From Alcanivorax sp. (GTDB lineage: Bacteria; Pseudomonadota; Gammaproteobacteria; Pseudomonadales; Alcanivoracaceae), in contig NZ_NVWY01000007.1 of NCBI RefSeq assembly GCF_002733835.1, positions 1 to 64,000 of the forward strand: a DNA stretch of 64,000 bases, written 5' to 3'. Within the stretch, counting starts at the first letter, position 1, and each line of letters opens with the position of its first letter. The notes under the pieces were generated by a model. The model worked only from the letters and a program-made list of their open reading frames with translations, ran no database searches and had not been told where the DNA came from. The translations under genes were made by a program, and so were the position numbers. Positions 47,853-60,608 of this stretch are shown here, in pieces.

Positions 47853-48703
47853 GACAACTCCTTTTGTGATTCTCTGACCGCATGGGCAAAACGCACCACA
47901 TCCACGGTTTCTTTGACATCGTGGGCACGCACGATCATCGCGCCGCGCTCCACACACATAACGGCCGCCGCCAGACTGCCAGGCAACCGTTCACTCACAT
48001 CACGGCCAAGCACTTTACCGAACAGGGACTTACGCGATACACCAATCAAGACCGGCAACGCCAACGCCTGCAACTCAGCTATTTCCTGCATAAGCTGCAA
48101 ATTATGCGACACGGTTTTCGCGAAGCCGAACCCCGGATCCACCAACAAACGCTCGCGGGTCATACCCGCCCGTTCGCAGGCCGCGATCCGCTCACGCAGA
48201 AACGCCACCACCTCGGCGGTCACATCATCGTAATGGGGGTTATCCTGCATGCTGCCGGGCTCTCCCTGCATATGCATCAGGCAGACCGGGAGCTGACTGG
48301 CTGCGGCCGCCTGCATGGCGCCGGGGCGGCGCAAGGAACGCACGTCATTGATAAGACCGGCGCCAGCCTCTGCACTGTCACGGATCACTGCCGCCGTACT
48401 GGTATCCACGGACACCAACGCATCAAGCTCATTGCTTAACGCCTCGACAATGGGAACCACCCGATCCAGCTCTTCCTGTTCAGACACCGCCGCCGCCCCC
48501 GGACGAGTGGATTCGCCACCCACATCGAGAATCGCGGCGCCGTCACGTAGCATCTGCTCCGCCTGGCGCAGCGCCGCATCACGCTCGGTGTAACGACCAC
48601 CGTCGGAAAAGGAGTCGGGGGTCACATTGAGGATCCCCATAACGACAGGCGCGGACAGGTCTAGTGTCCGCGCCCCACAGCTAAGCGTTGTTGGATGCAT
48701 CAT
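47849..48703 (-). CDS. folP: Dihydropteroate synthase
   Basis: Sulfonamide-target enzyme of folate synthesis, 284 residues, TIM barrel. Signatures are [33 protein letters not shown] and the pterin site DPGFGFAKT and GVSRKSLFG. Two adjacent ATG starts are possible. It lies 3 bases after ftsH and overlaps glmM, the usual ftsH-folP-glmM order. Confidence 0.97.
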   Translation of the reverse strand: MMHPTTLSCGARTLDLSAPVVMGILNVTPDSFSDGGRYTERDAALRQAEQMLRDGAAILDVGGESTRPGAAAVSEQEELDRVVPIVEALSNELDALVSVDTSTAAVIRDSAEAGAGLINDVRSLRRPGAMQAAAASQLPVCLMHMQGEPGSMQDNPHYDDVTAEVVAFLRERIAACERAGMTRERLLVDPGFGFAKTVSHNLQLMQEIAELQALALPVLIGVSRKSLFGKVLGRDVSERLPGSLAAAVMCVERGAMIVRAHDVKETVDVVRFAHAVRESQKELS

Positions 48704-48706
48704 GAA

Positions 48707-50629
48707 TCAGTGCGTGTTGGCAGGCCCACCAATGGGGTCGTCACCGGACGGCTGATCACCATCGCCGGAGGCGGCGGCACCGTTACCCGGACCCTGATCA
48801 CGCCAGTCTTTTGGTGGGCGAGGCTTATGGCCGCCCATGATGTCATCGATCTGAGCCGCATCAATGGTTTCGTACTGCATCAACGCATCCGCCATCAGGT
48901 CCAGCTTGTCGCGGTTGTCTTCCAGGATCTGCTTGGCGCGCCCGTAACAGCCATCGATGATGGCCCGCACTTCACGGTCGATTTCTTCTGCAGTCTGCTC
49001 GGACATATGCTTGCGCTGCCCCACCTGCTTGCCAAGGAAGACTTCGCCCTCTTCTTCCTCATAAGCCAGCGGCCCCATTTTCTCGCTCAGGCCCCACTTG
49101 GTGACCATGGCACGGGCCAGCTTGGTAGCACGTTCGATATCGTTGGACGCCCCGGTGGTTACACCGTCAAAGCCCAGGGTCATTTCTTCCGCGATACGAC
49201 CACCAAACAGGGAGCAGATCGAGGATTCCAGACCACGCTTGGACTGGGAGTACTTGTCTTCTTCCGGCAGGTACATGGTGACACCCAACGCTCGACCACG
49301 GGGAATAATGCTCACCTTGTAAACCGGATCATGCTCTGGCACCAAGCGCCCCACAATAGCGTGGCCCGCTTCGTGGAAGGCGGTGTTTAGCTTTTCTTTT
49401 TCGTTCATCACCATGGAGCGACGCTCGGCGCCCATCAGGATCTTGTCCTTGGCTTTCTCAAACTCTTCCATGGACACCATTCGCTTGTTGGCGCGAGCGG
49501 CGAACAATGCAGCTTCGTTGACCAGATTGGCCAGGTCCGCACCGGAGAACCCGGGCGTACCCCGCGCAATCAACGCTGGCTCCACATCATCCGAAATCGG
49601 CACCTGACGCATGTGCACCTTGAGCACATGCTCACGGCCACGGATATCCGGCAGCGGTACCGTCACCTGGCGATCAAAACGGCCAGGGCGCAGCAACGCC
49701 GGGTCCAGCACGTCCGGGCGGTTGGTGGCGGCAATCACGATAATGCCTTCGTTGCCATCAAAACCGTCCATTTCCACCAGCAGCTGGTTCAGGGTCTGTT
49801 CACGCTCATCGTGACCGCCACCGACGCCGGCCCCACGGGAGCGGCCCACCGCATCGATTTCATCGATGAAGATAATGCAGGGGGAATGCTTTTTGGCCTG
49901 CTCGAACATGTCACGGACACGGCTGGCGCCGACACCCACAAACATTTCCACAAAGTCCGAACCGGAAATGCTGAAGAACGGCACCTTGGCCTCGCCTGCA
50001 ATGGCCTTGGCCAGCAGGGTCTTACCGGTACCCGGCGAGCCCACCATCAGCACACCGCGGGGAATCTTGCCGCCCAGGCGCTGGAATTTAGCCGGATCAC
50101 GCAGAAACTCCACCAGCTCCTGCACTTCTTCCTTGGCTTCTTCCACGCCCGCCACATCGGCAAAGGTGGTCTTGATCTGGTCTTCGCCCAGTAACTTGGC
50201 CTTGGACTTGCCGAATGTCATCGGCCCGCCGCCGCCACGGCCGCCGCCCTGCATCTGGCGCATAAAGAAGATAAAGATGGCCAGAATCAGCAGAATGGGC
50301 AGTACGGACAGGAACAGCTGGGTCAGAAAGCCCTGACGCTGGGGCTCCAGGCCCACCACGTTTACATCATTCTGGATCAGCGTGGGCATCAGATTGGTGT
50401 CCAGCGTCGGCGGTTTCACCGTGCGGAACTGGCCACCATCCGTGTAGGTCCCGGTAATCGTACTTTCGCCGATTTTCGCTTCCTGCACTTTGCCGTCTTC
50501 TACCCGCGAAATGAAGGTGGAATAGGGCACATCTGTGGTTGCAGGCTGCGTACTGAGACTGGATGCCACCACGTACAAGACGCCGGCAATCACCAGCCAC
50601 AGCACAATATTCTTGGTCATGTCGTTCAA
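48707..50629 (-). CDS. ftsH: ATP-dependent zinc metalloprotease FtsH
   Basis: Membrane AAA+ protease of 640 residues. Two N-terminal membrane helices flank a periplasmic domain; then Walker A GSPGTGKT (about 196), Walker [10 protein letters not shown], the SRH region and the zinc site HEAGH (about 418). The tail is Gly/Asp/Pro-rich. A start at the internal ATG (MTKNIVLW) is possible. It follows rlmE, with a 156-base gap (50630-50785) in which I see no definite promoter. Confidence 0.97.
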   Translation of the reverse strand: MNDMTKNIVLWLVIAGVLYVVASSLSTQPATTDVPYSTFISRVEDGKVQEAKIGESTITGTYTDGGQFRTVKPPTLDTNLMPTLIQNDVNVVGLEPQRQGFLTQLFLSVLPILLILAIFIFFMRQMQGGGRGGGGPMTFGKSKAKLLGEDQIKTTFADVAGVEEAKEEVQELVEFLRDPAKFQRLGGKIPRGVLMVGSPGTGKTLLAKAIAGEAKVPFFSISGSDFVEMFVGVGASRVRDMFEQAKKHSPCIIFIDEIDAVGRSRGAGVGGGHDEREQTLNQLLVEMDGFDGNEGIIVIAATNRPDVLDPALLRPGRFDRQVTVPLPDIRGREHVLKVHMRQVPISDDVEPALIARGTPGFSGADLANLVNEAALFAARANKRMVSMEEFEKAKDKILMGAERRSMVMNEKEKLNTAFHEAGHAIVGRLVPEHDPVYKVSIIPRGRALGVTMYLPEEDKYSQSKRGLESSICSLFGGRIAEEMTLGFDGVTTGASNDIERATKLARAMVTKWGLSEKMGPLAYEEEEGEVFLGKQVGQRKHMSEQTAEEIDREVRAIIDGCYGRAKQILEDNRDKLDLMADALMQYETIDAAQIDDIMGGHKPRPPKDWRDQGPGNGAAASGDGDQPSGDDPIGGPANTH

Positions 50630-50785
50630 GGGAGACCTCGATTAATCCGGGCGCTCGCGCGCACACTAACGAACTTAGAACCTGCCTGGAGCCTATAACG
50701 CAGGCTCTTACACCTTACACCATTTGCCAGAAGCAACGTAATGCCGGTTCGGACAGGAATATAGCCATTTTACGGCTTTCACCGC

Positions 50786-51412
50786 CTATTTCAGGCCAAA
50801 ACCCAACTGATAGACCTCTGTGGAGCGAGCCCGGCTTGCCGCCGGTTTGCGGCTGACGACGCGCTTGAAACGGCTTTGCAGCGCTTTGCGGTAGTCTTCA
50901 AACCCCTCACCCTGGAATACCTTGACCAGAAACAGGCCATCAGGTTCCAGCACCCGCTCAGCCATATCCAGCGCCAACTCTGCCAGATACATGGCCCGCG
51001 GCTGATCTACAGCACTATTACCACTCATATTGGGGGCCATGTCGGACATTACAAGGTCTGCCCGCTGATCCCCCAGCGCCGCAAGGATTTGCTCATAGAT
51101 CGCATCCTCACGAAAGTCCCCCTCAATGAAGGTCACATCCGGCAGGGCATCCATAGCGAGAATATCACTGGCAATCACCGTCCCCTTGCCGCCGATCAGC
51201 TGGCCCGCCACCTGGCTCCACCCCCCCGGCGCAGCGCCAAGATCCAGCACCGTCATTCCCGGCCGGAACAAACGGTCTTTCTCGTGCATTTCCAGCAGCT
51301 TGAAACTGGCCCGGGAGCGATACCCCTGCTCCTGGGCCTTGGCCACCCACGGGTCGTTGAAATGTTCTTTCAACCAGGCCTTGCTGGTCTTGGAACGGCT
51401 GGACTTCGCCAT
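50786..51412 (-). CDS. rlmE: 23S rRNA 2'-O-methyltransferase (U2552)
   Basis: RrmJ/FtsJ methyltransferase of 208 residues. The SAM site [14 protein letters not shown] is at about 60-73 and the catalytic K-D-K-E set is suggested by [24 protein letters not shown]. The ATG at 51412 gives the normal length; the frame runs 32 codons upstream without similarity. rlmE-ftsH and divergent yhbY repeat the E. coli order. Confidence 0.96.
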   Translation of the reverse strand: MAKSSRSKTSKAWLKEHFNDPWVAKAQEQGYRSRASFKLLEMHEKDRLFRPGMTVLDLGAAPGGWSQVAGQLIGGKGTVIASDILAMDALPDVTFIEGDFREDAIYEQILAALGDQRADLVMSDMAPNMSGNSAVDQPRAMYLAELALDMAERVLEPDGLFLVKVFQGEGFEDYRKALQSRFKRVVSRKPAASRARSTEVYQLGFGLK

Positions 51413-51532
51413 GGCCCCTCTCTCCTGAATTCTCTGTACTCGCAAGCCCTCATGACTAACCCACATGACGGCTGCTTTTCGGCCGGGTAATACGTAGAAT
51501 ACGCGCACAGCAACCCTTTCTGGAGCTACACC

Positions 51533-51847
51533 GTGCCGCTATCTACCCAGGACATCAAACGGTTACGCCGTATTGGTCACCACCTGAAACCCGTTCTGAT
51601 CTTTGGCGACAAGGGACTCAGCGACAACTTCGTGGAAGAACTCAACCTGCGCCTGGAAGATCACGAGCTCATCAAAGTGAAAGTCAACGCAGAAACCCGC
51701 GACGACCGCGCCGCCATTGTGCAGGCCCTGACCGAAAAAGGCAGCGCCGAGCTAATCCAGCGTATCGGCAACATCGCCCTGCTCTACCGCCCGGCCCAAA
51801 AGCCCAGCGCCAAACTGTCGAACATCCTGCGCTATCAGAATGCCTGA
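51533..51847 (+). CDS. yhbY: Ribosome assembly RNA-binding protein YhbY
   Basis: CRM-domain protein of 104 residues associated with pre-50S particles. It shows the family core [24 protein letters not shown] and the glycine-rich [10 protein letters not shown] end. The start codon is GTG, seven bases after GGAG. It is divergent from rlmE; the gap between them is 120 bases. Confidence 0.93.
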   Translation: MPLSTQDIKRLRRIGHHLKPVLIFGDKGLSDNFVEELNLRLEDHELIKVKVNAETRDDRAAIVQALTEKGSAELIQRIGNIALLYRPAQKPSAKLSNILRYQNA

Positions 51848-51878
51848 CGCCCAAGGCCCTACGCAGGATGCCAAAAGC

Positions 51879-51912
51879 AAAAAAGGCGGCGTGTTATCAC
51901 GCCGCCTTTTTT
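51879..51912. terminator. Bidirectional terminator between yhbY and greA
   Basis: AAAAGGCGGCGTG, loop TTAT, CACGCCGCCTTTTTT: a perfect 13-bp stem with A and T runs on either side, serving the convergent yhbY and greA. Confidence 0.95.
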
Positions 51913-51948
51913 ATTGTCGTCTGGCGTCATGCATCGGGCATCAAGCGC

Positions 51949-52425
51949 CTAGATATGCTCCACCTGATCGACTTCGTACTCACGGGTACCGCCGGGGGTA
52001 TCAATCTGCACCACATCGCCTTCTTCACGGCCAATCAAACCGCGGGCAATGGGTGAGTTCACACTCAACTTGCCTTCCTTGATGTTGGCTTCGTCGTCAC
52101 CCACGATCTGGTAGACCTTGGTTTCGTCCGTATCCACATCAATGATGGTCACGGTCACACCAAAAATCACCTTGCCGGTATTTTCGATAGTCTGAATATC
52201 GATGATCTGCGCATTGGAAAGCTTGCCTTCAATATCGCCAATGCGGCCTTCACAAAACCCCTGCTGTTCGCGGGCAGCGTGATACTCGGCATTTTCTTTC
52301 AAGTCGCCATGCTCACGGGCTTCTGCAATCGCAGCAGAAATCCGCGGGCGATCTTCTTTTTTCAGCTTTTCCAGTTCCTCGCGCAGGGCTTTGGCACCCT
52401 TGGCGGTCATCGGTACACGTTGCAT
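51949..52425 (-). CDS. greA: Transcription elongation factor GreA
   Basis: Secondary-channel factor that rescues backtracked RNA polymerase, 158 residues. The coiled-coil tip carries the two catalytic acids in [15 protein letters not shown], and the C-terminal domain has SPIARGLIG and GDVV. The ATG at 52425 gives the proper N-terminus ([11 protein letters not shown]). It follows carB by 93 bases on the same strand, the usual carAB-greA order. Confidence 0.97.
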   Translation of the reverse strand: MQRVPMTAKGAKALREELEKLKKEDRPRISAAIAEAREHGDLKENAEYHAAREQQGFCEGRIGDIEGKLSNAQIIDIQTIENTGKVIFGVTVTIIDVDTDETKVYQIVGDDEANIKEGKLSVNSPIARGLIGREEGDVVQIDTPGGTREYEVDQVEHI

Positions 52426-52518
52426 AGTTATCCTCGTATCTTTTAACAGGCGCAAAATAAAAGGCGCTGCTAACGGAACCGCCCGGAGCACTCTGCTCCG
52501 AGCGCTCCCGACGACGAT

Positions 52519-55500
52519 TTATTTCATTTCTGCGTGCAGGTCCTGCAAGCGACGAACAGTGGGTTCACCACTAATCCCCAGCGCCTGACACACCGCATGG
52601 GCGGCCGCGATGGTCGTGGTGTAGAACACTTTGTGCTGCAGCGCCGAGCGACGAATCGCGAACGAATCACGGGTCGCCTGCTTGCCTTCAGTGGTATTCA
52701 CGATCAGGGCAATCTGGTCGTTCTTGATCATGTCCACAATATGCGGACGCCCTTCCAGCACCTTGTTCACCACCTTCACTTCAAGACCAGCCTCACCCAA
52801 CACCTTGGCGGTGCCTTTGGTGGCAACCAGGCTGAAGCCCCGCTCAATCAACATGCGAGCCACTTCCACAGACGCAGGCTTGTCGACTTCACGCACGGAA
52901 ATAAAGGCCGTACCCGATTCCGGCAGCTTTTCGCCCGCACCCAGGGATGCCTTGCCAAAGGCTTCCGCGAAGGTCGCTCCCACACCCATGACTTCCCCGG
53001 TGGATTTCATTTCCGGGCCCAGGATCGGATCGACTTTCGGGAACTTGGCAAACGGGAACACCGCTTCTTTCACGAAATAGTGCTGCGGTTTGACCTCTTT
53101 GGTGAAGCCTTGTTCCTTGAGGCTGGTGCCGGCCATACAACGGGCGGCCACTTTCGCCAGGGACACGCCGATGCACTTGGACACATACGGCACTGTCCGG
53201 GAGGCACGCGGATTCACTTCCAGCACATACACCTCACCGCTTTTCACGGCGAACTGCACGTTCATCAAACCGACCACACCCAGCTCCAGCGCCATATCGG
53301 CAGCCTGCTGGCGCATCACATCCTGCACATCCTCATCCAGCGAGTACGGCGGCAGCGAACAGGCGGAGTCACCGGAGTGCACGCCGGCCTGTTCAATGTG
53401 CTGCATGATGCCACCGATAACCACATCGGTACCGTCGCAGACCGCATCCACATCCACTTCGATGGCATCATCCAGGAAGCGATCCAGCAGCACCGGCGAA
53501 TCGTTGGACACGGACACCGCGTTCATCATGTAGTTACGCAGCTCCGCTTCGCTGTACACGATTTCCATGGCACGACCACCCAATACATAGGAGGGGCGCA
53601 CCACCAGCGGATAACCGATTTCTTCCGCCAGACGTACACCGTCTTCCAGGGAGCGGGCGGTGCGGTTGGGCGGCTGCTTCAGGCCAAGCTTGTTGACCAT
53701 CTGCTGGAAGCGTTCGCGATCTTCCGCTTCATCGATGGCATCCGGCGGGGTGCCAATAATCGGCACGCCGGCAGCCTGCAGGGCACGGGCCAGCTTCAAC
53801 GGGGTCTGCCCGCCGTACTGGACGATCACACCCTTGGGTTTTTCTTTCGCCACGATGGCCAGCACGTCTTCCAGCGTCACCGGCTCGAAGTACAGGCGAT
53901 CGGAGGTATCGTAATCAGTGGACACGGTTTCCGGGTTACAGTTGACCATGATGGCTTCGTAACCGTCGTCCTTCATGGCAAACGCCGCGTGCACACAGCA
54001 GTAATCGAACTCGATGCCCTGGCCAATCCGGTTGGGGCCACCACCGATAACCATGATCTTGTCACGGTCGGTGGGATTGGCCTCACACTCTTCATCGTAG
54101 CTGGAGTACATGTAGGCCGTATCCGTGGCGAATTCCGCCGCGCAGGTATCCACCCGCTTGTAGATCGGCAGCACACCCAGCTCTTCACGCTTGCCACGCA
54201 CATCCGCTTCCTTCACGCCCAGCAACTGCGCCAGGCGAGCATCGGAAAAGCCCTTGCGCTTGAGCGCGTACAGGCTGTCGCGGGTCAGGCTACTGAAGGT
54301 GCCGTCGGCCAATTGCTGCTCGGCACGAATCAGATCCTCGATTTGCACCAGGTACCAGCGGTCGATCTTGGTGATGTTGAACACATCGTCCACGGTCATA
54401 CCAACACGGAACGCGTCGCCAACAATCCAGATACGCTCCGGGCCCGGCGTGGACAGCAATTGCGCCACTTGCTCACGGGCGTCTGGGTCAGCCGGATCCA
54501 CATGAGGGTCAAAACCGATGGATTCGGTTTCCAGTCCGCGCAGCGCTTTCTGTACCGATTCCTGGAAGTTACGGCCGATGGCCATCACTTCACCCACGGA
54601 CTTCATCTGGGTGGTCAGCACCGCATCCGCTTCGGCAAACTTCTCGAAGTTGAAGCGCGGGATCTTGGTCACCACGTAATCGATGGACGGCTCGAAGGAC
54701 GCCGGGGTCTTGCCGCCGGTGATCTCGTTCTGCAGCTCATCCAGGGTATAACCCACCGCCAGCTTGGCAGCCACCTTGGCGATCGGGAAGCCAGTGGCCT
54801 TGGAGGCCAGCGCCGAGGAACGACTCACCCGCGGGTTCATCTCGATCACCACCATGCGCCCGTTATCCGGATTAATGCCGAACTGCACGTTGGAGCCACC
54901 GGTTTCCACGCCGATCTCGCGCAGCACCGCCAGAGAGGCGTCGCGCATGATCTGCAGCTCTTTATCGGTGAGCGTCTGCGCAGGCGCCACGGTGATGGAG
55001 TCACCGGTGTGCACACCCATGGGGTCAAAGTTCTCGATGGAGCACACGATGATGCAGTTGTCCTTTTTGTCGCGGACCACTTCCATCTCGTACTCTTTCC
55101 AGCCCAGCAGGGACTCGTCGATCAACAGCTCGTTGGTGGGCGACAGGTCCAGACCACGCTGGCAGATTTCCTCGAATTCTTCCCGGTTATACGCCACACC
55201 ACCGCCGGAGCCACCCATGGTGAAACTGGGGCGGATAATGCAGGGAAAACCCAGGTCTTGCAGGGCCGCGTTGGCCTCTTCCATGTTATGGGCAATGGCA
55301 GAACGCGGACATTCCAGGCCAATGGCTTTCATGGCCTTGTCGAAGCGGGAGCGATCTTCCGCCTTGTCGATGGCATCTTCGGTGGCGCCAATCATTTCCA
55401 CGCCGAACTCTTTCAGCACCCCATTGTGGTCCAGGTCCAGGGCACAGTTCAGTGCGGTCTGACCACCCATGGTGGGCAGCAGCGCGTCCGGGCGCTCCTT

Positions 55501-55737
55501 CTCGATAATCTTGGCCACGGTCTGCCAGGTAATCGGCTCGATGTAGGTGGCATCCGCCATGGCCGGGTCGGTCATGATGGTGGCCGGGTTGGAGTTCACC
55601 AGAATCACCCGGAAACCCTCTTCCCGCAGCGCCTTACACGCCTGGGCACCGGAGTAGTCAAACTCACAGGCCTGGCCGATCACAATCGGGCCAGCGCCAA
55701 TAATGAGGATGCTTTTGATGTCAGTTCTTTTAGGCAT
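52519..55737 (-). CDS. carB: Carbamoyl-phosphate synthase large subunit
   Basis: Makes carbamoyl phosphate for arginine and pyrimidines. The 1072-residue protein has two ATP-grasp halves, each opening with a [15 protein letters not shown] / [15 protein letters not shown] loop, and an MGS-like allosteric C-terminal domain where UMP and ornithine would bind. Length and N-terminus ([11 protein letters not shown]) are standard. No Shine-Dalgarno is seen directly before the ATG; a heptad repeat fills the 72-base gap after carA. Confidence 0.98.
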   Translation of the reverse strand: MPKRTDIKSILIIGAGPIVIGQACEFDYSGAQACKALREEGFRVILVNSNPATIMTDPAMADATYIEPITWQTVAKIIEKERPDALLPTMGGQTALNCALDLDHNGVLKEFGVEMIGATEDAIDKAEDRSRFDKAMKAIGLECPRSAIAHNMEEANAALQDLGFPCIIRPSFTMGGSGGGVAYNREEFEEICQRGLDLSPTNELLIDESLLGWKEYEMEVVRDKKDNCIIVCSIENFDPMGVHTGDSITVAPAQTLTDKELQIMRDASLAVLREIGVETGGSNVQFGINPDNGRMVVIEMNPRVSRSSALASKATGFPIAKVAAKLAVGYTLDELQNEITGGKTPASFEPSIDYVVTKIPRFNFEKFAEADAVLTTQMKSVGEVMAIGRNFQESVQKALRGLETESIGFDPHVDPADPDAREQVAQLLSTPGPERIWIVGDAFRVGMTVDDVFNITKIDRWYLVQIEDLIRAEQQLADGTFSSLTRDSLYALKRKGFSDARLAQLLGVKEADVRGKREELGVLPIYKRVDTCAAEFATDTAYMYSSYDEECEANPTDRDKIMVIGGGPNRIGQGIEFDYCCVHAAFAMKDDGYEAIMVNCNPETVSTDYDTSDRLYFEPVTLEDVLAIVAKEKPKGVIVQYGGQTPLKLARALQAAGVPIIGTPPDAIDEAEDRERFQQMVNKLGLKQPPNRTARSLEDGVRLAEEIGYPLVVRPSYVLGGRAMEIVYSEAELRNYMMNAVSVSNDSPVLLDRFLDDAIEVDVDAVCDGTDVVIGGIMQHIEQAGVHSGDSACSLPPYSLDEDVQDVMRQQAADMALELGVVGLMNVQFAVKSGEVYVLEVNPRASRTVPYVSKCIGVSLAKVAARCMAGTSLKEQGFTKEVKPQHYFVKEAVFPFAKFPKVDPILGPEMKSTGEVMGVGATFAEAFGKASLGAGEKLPESGTAFISVREVDKPASVEVARMLIERGFSLVATKGTAKVLGEAGLEVKVVNKVLEGRPHIVDMIKNDQIALIVNTTEGKQATRDSFAIRRSALQHKVFYTTTIAAAHAVCQALGISGEPTVRRLQDLHAEMK

Positions 55738-55778
55738 AGTTCGCTAACCGTCAGACGTATGTTGCGATTGTCTTTGCG

Positions 55779-55806
55779 TCGGACGTCAGACGTCGGACGT
55801 CAGACG
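55779..55806. repeat. Heptad tandem repeat between carA and carB
   Basis: Units GTCGGAC and GTCAGAC alternate twice to give an exact 14-bp tandem duplication with self-complementary GACGTC centres. A further GTCAGACG lies at 55751-55758. Confidence 0.8.
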
Positions 55807-55809
55807 CTT

Positions 55810-56934
55810 TTACTTAGCTTCCATCAGCTCGATGAAATGATCGAACAGCGGCGCGCAGTCACGCGGCCCCGGGCTCGCTTCCGGGTGCCCCTGGAAGCTG
55901 AAGGCCGGCACATCGGTGCGCTCGATGCCCTGCAAGGTGCCGTCAAACAGTGACACATGGGTCACTTTCAGGTTGTCCGGCAAGGTATCGATATCCACCG
56001 CAAAACCGTGGTTCTGGCTGGTAATCATCACCGTGTCATCCGCCAGGGTTTTCACCGGGTGGTTGGCGCCGTGGTGGCCCGTGGCCATTTTCATGGACTT
56101 GGCGCCACTGGCCAGCGCCAGCAATTGATGGCCCAGGCAGATACCGAACACCGGCAGACCGGTGGCAACGATCTCCTGAATCGCGGCAATGGCATAGTCG
56201 CAAGGCTCCGGGTCACCGGGGCCGTTGGACAGGAAGACACCGTCCGGCTTCATGGCCAACACCTCGGACGCGGGCGTCTGGGCCGGCACCACGGTGAGCT
56301 TGCAGCCGCGCTCGGCCAGCATGCGCAGGATGTTGCGCTTGACGCCGTAGTCGTAGGCCACCACATGGAAGCGGGTCTCGCCCTGCTCGGTGTGACCTTT
56401 CTCAAGATCCCAGGTGGACTCGGTCCAGGTGTAGGACTCGGCAACACTCACTTCCTTCGCCAGGTCCATGCCTTTCAGGCCGGGGAACCCCTTGGCCGCC
56501 GCCAGCGCCTGTGCTTCATCCACATTGTCGCCGGCCAGAATGCAACCATTCTGGGCACCCTTGTCACGCAGAATGCGCGTCAGGCGGCGAGTGTCGATAT
56601 CGGCGATGGCAACAATGTTGCGCTCACGCAGGTAGTCCGGAAGAGTTTGCTCACTACGCCAGTTGCTCACTGTCATGGCCAGATCACGAATCACCAGGCC
56701 CGAGGCCCAGATTCGGGAGGACTCTTCGTCCTCGGCAGTGACGCCAGTGTTACCAATATGCGGATAGGTAAGGGTTACAATCTGCTTGGCATAGGAAGGA
56801 TCCGTCAGGATCTCCTGATAGCCAGTCATGGCGGTGTTAAACACCACCTCACCCACGGTTTCACCCGTGGCACCGATTGCAACACCCCGAAAGATGCTTC
56901 CGTCTTCAAGAGCGAGAATGGCGGGAACCGTCAA
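55810..56934 (-). CDS. carA: Carbamoyl-phosphate synthase small subunit
   Basis: Glutamine amidotransferase subunit, 374 residues, with the catalytic triad Cys in [12 protein letters not shown] and the later HPEASPGP. The best start is TTG at 56934: it has GGAGG five bases before it and yields [16 protein letters not shown], the known N-terminus; the ATG further up (56988) would lie inside the leader. A hairpin and promoter lie just upstream and suggest control by attenuation. Confidence 0.95.
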   Translation of the reverse strand: MTVPAILALEDGSIFRGVAIGATGETVGEVVFNTAMTGYQEILTDPSYAKQIVTLTYPHIGNTGVTAEDEESSRIWASGLVIRDLAMTVSNWRSEQTLPDYLRERNIVAIADIDTRRLTRILRDKGAQNGCILAGDNVDEAQALAAAKGFPGLKGMDLAKEVSVAESYTWTESTWDLEKGHTEQGETRFHVVAYDYGVKRNILRMLAERGCKLTVVPAQTPASEVLAMKPDGVFLSNGPGDPEPCDYAIAAIQEIVATGLPVFGICLGHQLLALASGAKSMKMATGHHGANHPVKTLADDTVMITSQNHGFAVDIDTLPDNLKVTHVSLFDGTLQGIERTDVPAFSFQGHPEASPGPRDCAPLFDHFIELMEAK

Positions 56935-56986
56935 CGCAACCTCCAGGCTGATAGGGAATAGGGAGATCTGCGGCGGGTGCGCTCGC

Positions 56987-57022
56987 AAAAAAGCGAGATG
57001 GATTCCTCCACCTCGCTTTTTT
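56987..57022 (-). terminator. Leader hairpin of carAB, probable attenuator
   Basis: On the minus strand an 11-bp perfect stem AAAAAAGCGAG / CTCGCTTTTTT, extended by three more pairs across one mismatch, ends in a T run. It lies between the carA promoter and the carA start, so it would stop carAB transcripts early unless prevented. A seven-codon frame (57032-57055, MGVRGAE) precedes it. Confidence 0.75.
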
Positions 57023-57070
57023 CTGAATTCTTCATTCGGCGCCCCGCACGCCCATCACGGGCTGCGCGCT

Positions 57071-57099
57071 ATTTTAGGGCTTTGTGGCCCCGCTGTCAC
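57071..57099 (-). promoter_or_regulatory. Likely sigma-70 promoter of carAB
   Basis: On the minus strand GTGACA (57094-57099) and TAAAAT (57071-57076) are 17 bases apart, followed by a GC-rich discriminator AGCGCGC. The predicted start near 57064 is upstream of the leader hairpin. Confidence 0.6.
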
Positions 57100-57142
57100 G
57101 CGGCAATCCCGCTGATAGACCAGTGGCGGGCCTGGCAGGCGG

Positions 57143-59204
<2,062 letters not shown>

Positions 59205-59214
59205 AATTACCTCT

Positions 59215-59230
59215 GATTATTGTTGTTTTT
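59215..59230 (-). promoter_or_regulatory. Hfq/Crc catabolite-activity-type motif
   Basis: On the minus strand AAAAACAACAATAATC stands immediately before AGAGG and the ATG of the exported protein. It fits the AAnAAnAA consensus for Hfq-Crc translational repression and resembles the A-rich blocks of the CrcZ-like RNA at 28.2-28.3 kb. Confidence 0.55.
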
Positions 59231-59323
59231 ATGCACAATATCGCAAGGCTGTTCACAGCGGCAATGAACCTGATCAAATTCCATACTATTGGCTGAGGGC
59301 CGCCATGCGCGGCACACAACCAC

Positions 59324-59359
59324 AAAAAAGCCCGACATGAGAATCATGCCGGGCTTTTT
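59324..59359 (-). terminator. Terminator of dnaJ
   Basis: AAAAAGCCCG-CATGA / TCATG-CCGGGCTTTTT with a 3-base loop and one bulge; T-rich on the minus strand. It lies 19 bases after the dnaJ stop. Confidence 0.9.
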
Positions 59360-59378
59360 CCTATCGGAGCAGAAGCGC

Positions 59379-60506
59379 TTACTTGGTATCGAAGAACCGC
59401 TTAACACCCTCGAACCAGCTGCTCTTACGCGGGTTGTGGCGGTTACCGCCACTTTCCAGGGACTCCTGGAATTTGCGCAACAACTCTTTCTGCTCGCCGG
59501 ACAGCTTCACCGGCGTCTCGATGACCACCTTGCAAAGCAAGTCGCCCGGTGCACCGCCACGAACCGGCGCCACACCCTTGCCACGCAGGCGGAAGACTTT
59601 TCCGCTCTGGGTTTCTGCCGGCACTTTCAGCTTCACCTTGCCATTCAGGGTGGGCACATCCAGCTCACCACCGAGCGAGGCATCGACAAAACTGATCGGC
59701 ACTTCGCAGAACAGGTTGTCACCATCGCGCTGGAAGATGTCGTGCTCACGCACGGCGACCTGCACATACAAGTCACCGGACGGCGCGCCGTGCATGCCGG
59801 CTTCACCTTCACCCGCCAGACGAATGCGGTCGCCGGTATCCACGCCCGCCGGAATTTTCACCGACAGGGTCTTGGTGTTCTGCACCCGGCCCTGGCCACC
59901 GCAGTTGCCACAGGGATCCTTGATGATCTTGCCTTCACCCTTACAGGTAGGACACGCCTGCTGCACGGTAAAGAAACCCTGCTGCATCCGTACCTGGCCG
60001 ACGCCACCACAGGTGGTACACGTTACCGGCTGACTGCCCTCTTTCGCGCCAGAGCCATGACAGACATCACAGCTATCCCAGGTGGGGATACGGATTTTTT
60101 CATCGCAGCCGCGCACGGCCTGTTCCAGGGTCAGCTCCAGCGTATAGCGCAGGTCTGCACCACGGGCAGGGCCACGGCGTCCACCGCCACCACCACCGAA
60201 GATGTCGCCGAAAATATCGCCAAAGATGTCACCAAAGCCACCGCCGCCGAAGCCGCCGCCAGCACCGGCGCCACCCTGACCGTTAACGCCGGCATGGCCG
60301 AACTGGTCATAGGCCGCGCGCTTCTGCTCATCGGCCAGCACTTCGTAGGCTTCTTTCGCTTCCTTGAATTTGGCCAAGGCCTCTTCATCATCCGGATTAC
60401 GGTCCGGATGGTATTTCATCGCCAGGCGACGATAAGCCTTCTTCAAATCCTGCGCGCTGGCATCCTTCGCCGCACCCAGCACTTCGTAATAATCACGTTT
60501 AGACAT
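59379..60506 (-). CDS. dnaJ: Chaperone DnaJ
   Basis: Hsp40 co-chaperone of 375 residues that activates the DnaK ATPase. The J domain has HPD ([10 protein letters not shown], about 33-35), then a Gly/Phe-rich linker, four zinc motifs [24 protein letters not shown] and CGNCGGQG, and the C-terminal substrate domains. It follows dnaK after a heptad inverted repeat. Confidence 0.97.
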   Translation of the reverse strand: MSKRDYYEVLGAAKDASAQDLKKAYRRLAMKYHPDRNPDDEEALAKFKEAKEAYEVLADEQKRAAYDQFGHAGVNGQGGAGAGGGFGGGGFGDIFGDIFGDIFGGGGGGRRGPARGADLRYTLELTLEQAVRGCDEKIRIPTWDSCDVCHGSGAKEGSQPVTCTTCGGVGQVRMQQGFFTVQQACPTCKGEGKIIKDPCGNCGGQGRVQNTKTLSVKIPAGVDTGDRIRLAGEGEAGMHGAPSGDLYVQVAVREHDIFQRDGDNLFCEVPISFVDASLGGELDVPTLNGKVKLKVPAETQSGKVFRLRGKGVAPVRGGAPGDLLCKVVIETPVKLSGEQKELLRKFQESLESGGNRHNPRKSSWFEGVKRFFDTK

Positions 60507-60528
60507 AGATAAGCCTTTGGCTTAGCCA

Positions 60529-60599
60529 GACGCCGAACGCCGGAGGCCAAACGCACAACCTTGAAAGGCAACTGCGTTCAGCATCCGGCGTCGGGCGTC
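60529..60599. repeat. Heptad-periodic inverted repeat between dnaK and dnaJ
   Basis: Arms 60529-60555 (units GACGCCG, AACGCCG, GAGGCCA) and 60573-60599 (ending GGCGTCG, GGCGTCA type units) pair at about 22 of 27 positions around a 17-base loop. No T run follows on the minus strand, so it may tune, not end, dnaK-dnaJ read-through. Confidence 0.75.
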
Positions 60600-60608
60600 A
60601 GGCGTTAC

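Noticed and set aside
45864-48233. 789-residue plus-strand frame across tpiA, glmM and folP
   Set aside because: It crosses three well-defined minus-strand genes and is rich in His, Arg and Cys; a shadow frame.
52534-55953. 1139-residue open frame antisense to carB and carA
   Set aside because: Long antisense frames are expected in GC-rich genes with strong codon bias. The translation is His/Arg/Gln-rich with no motif, while the minus strand encodes complete carB.
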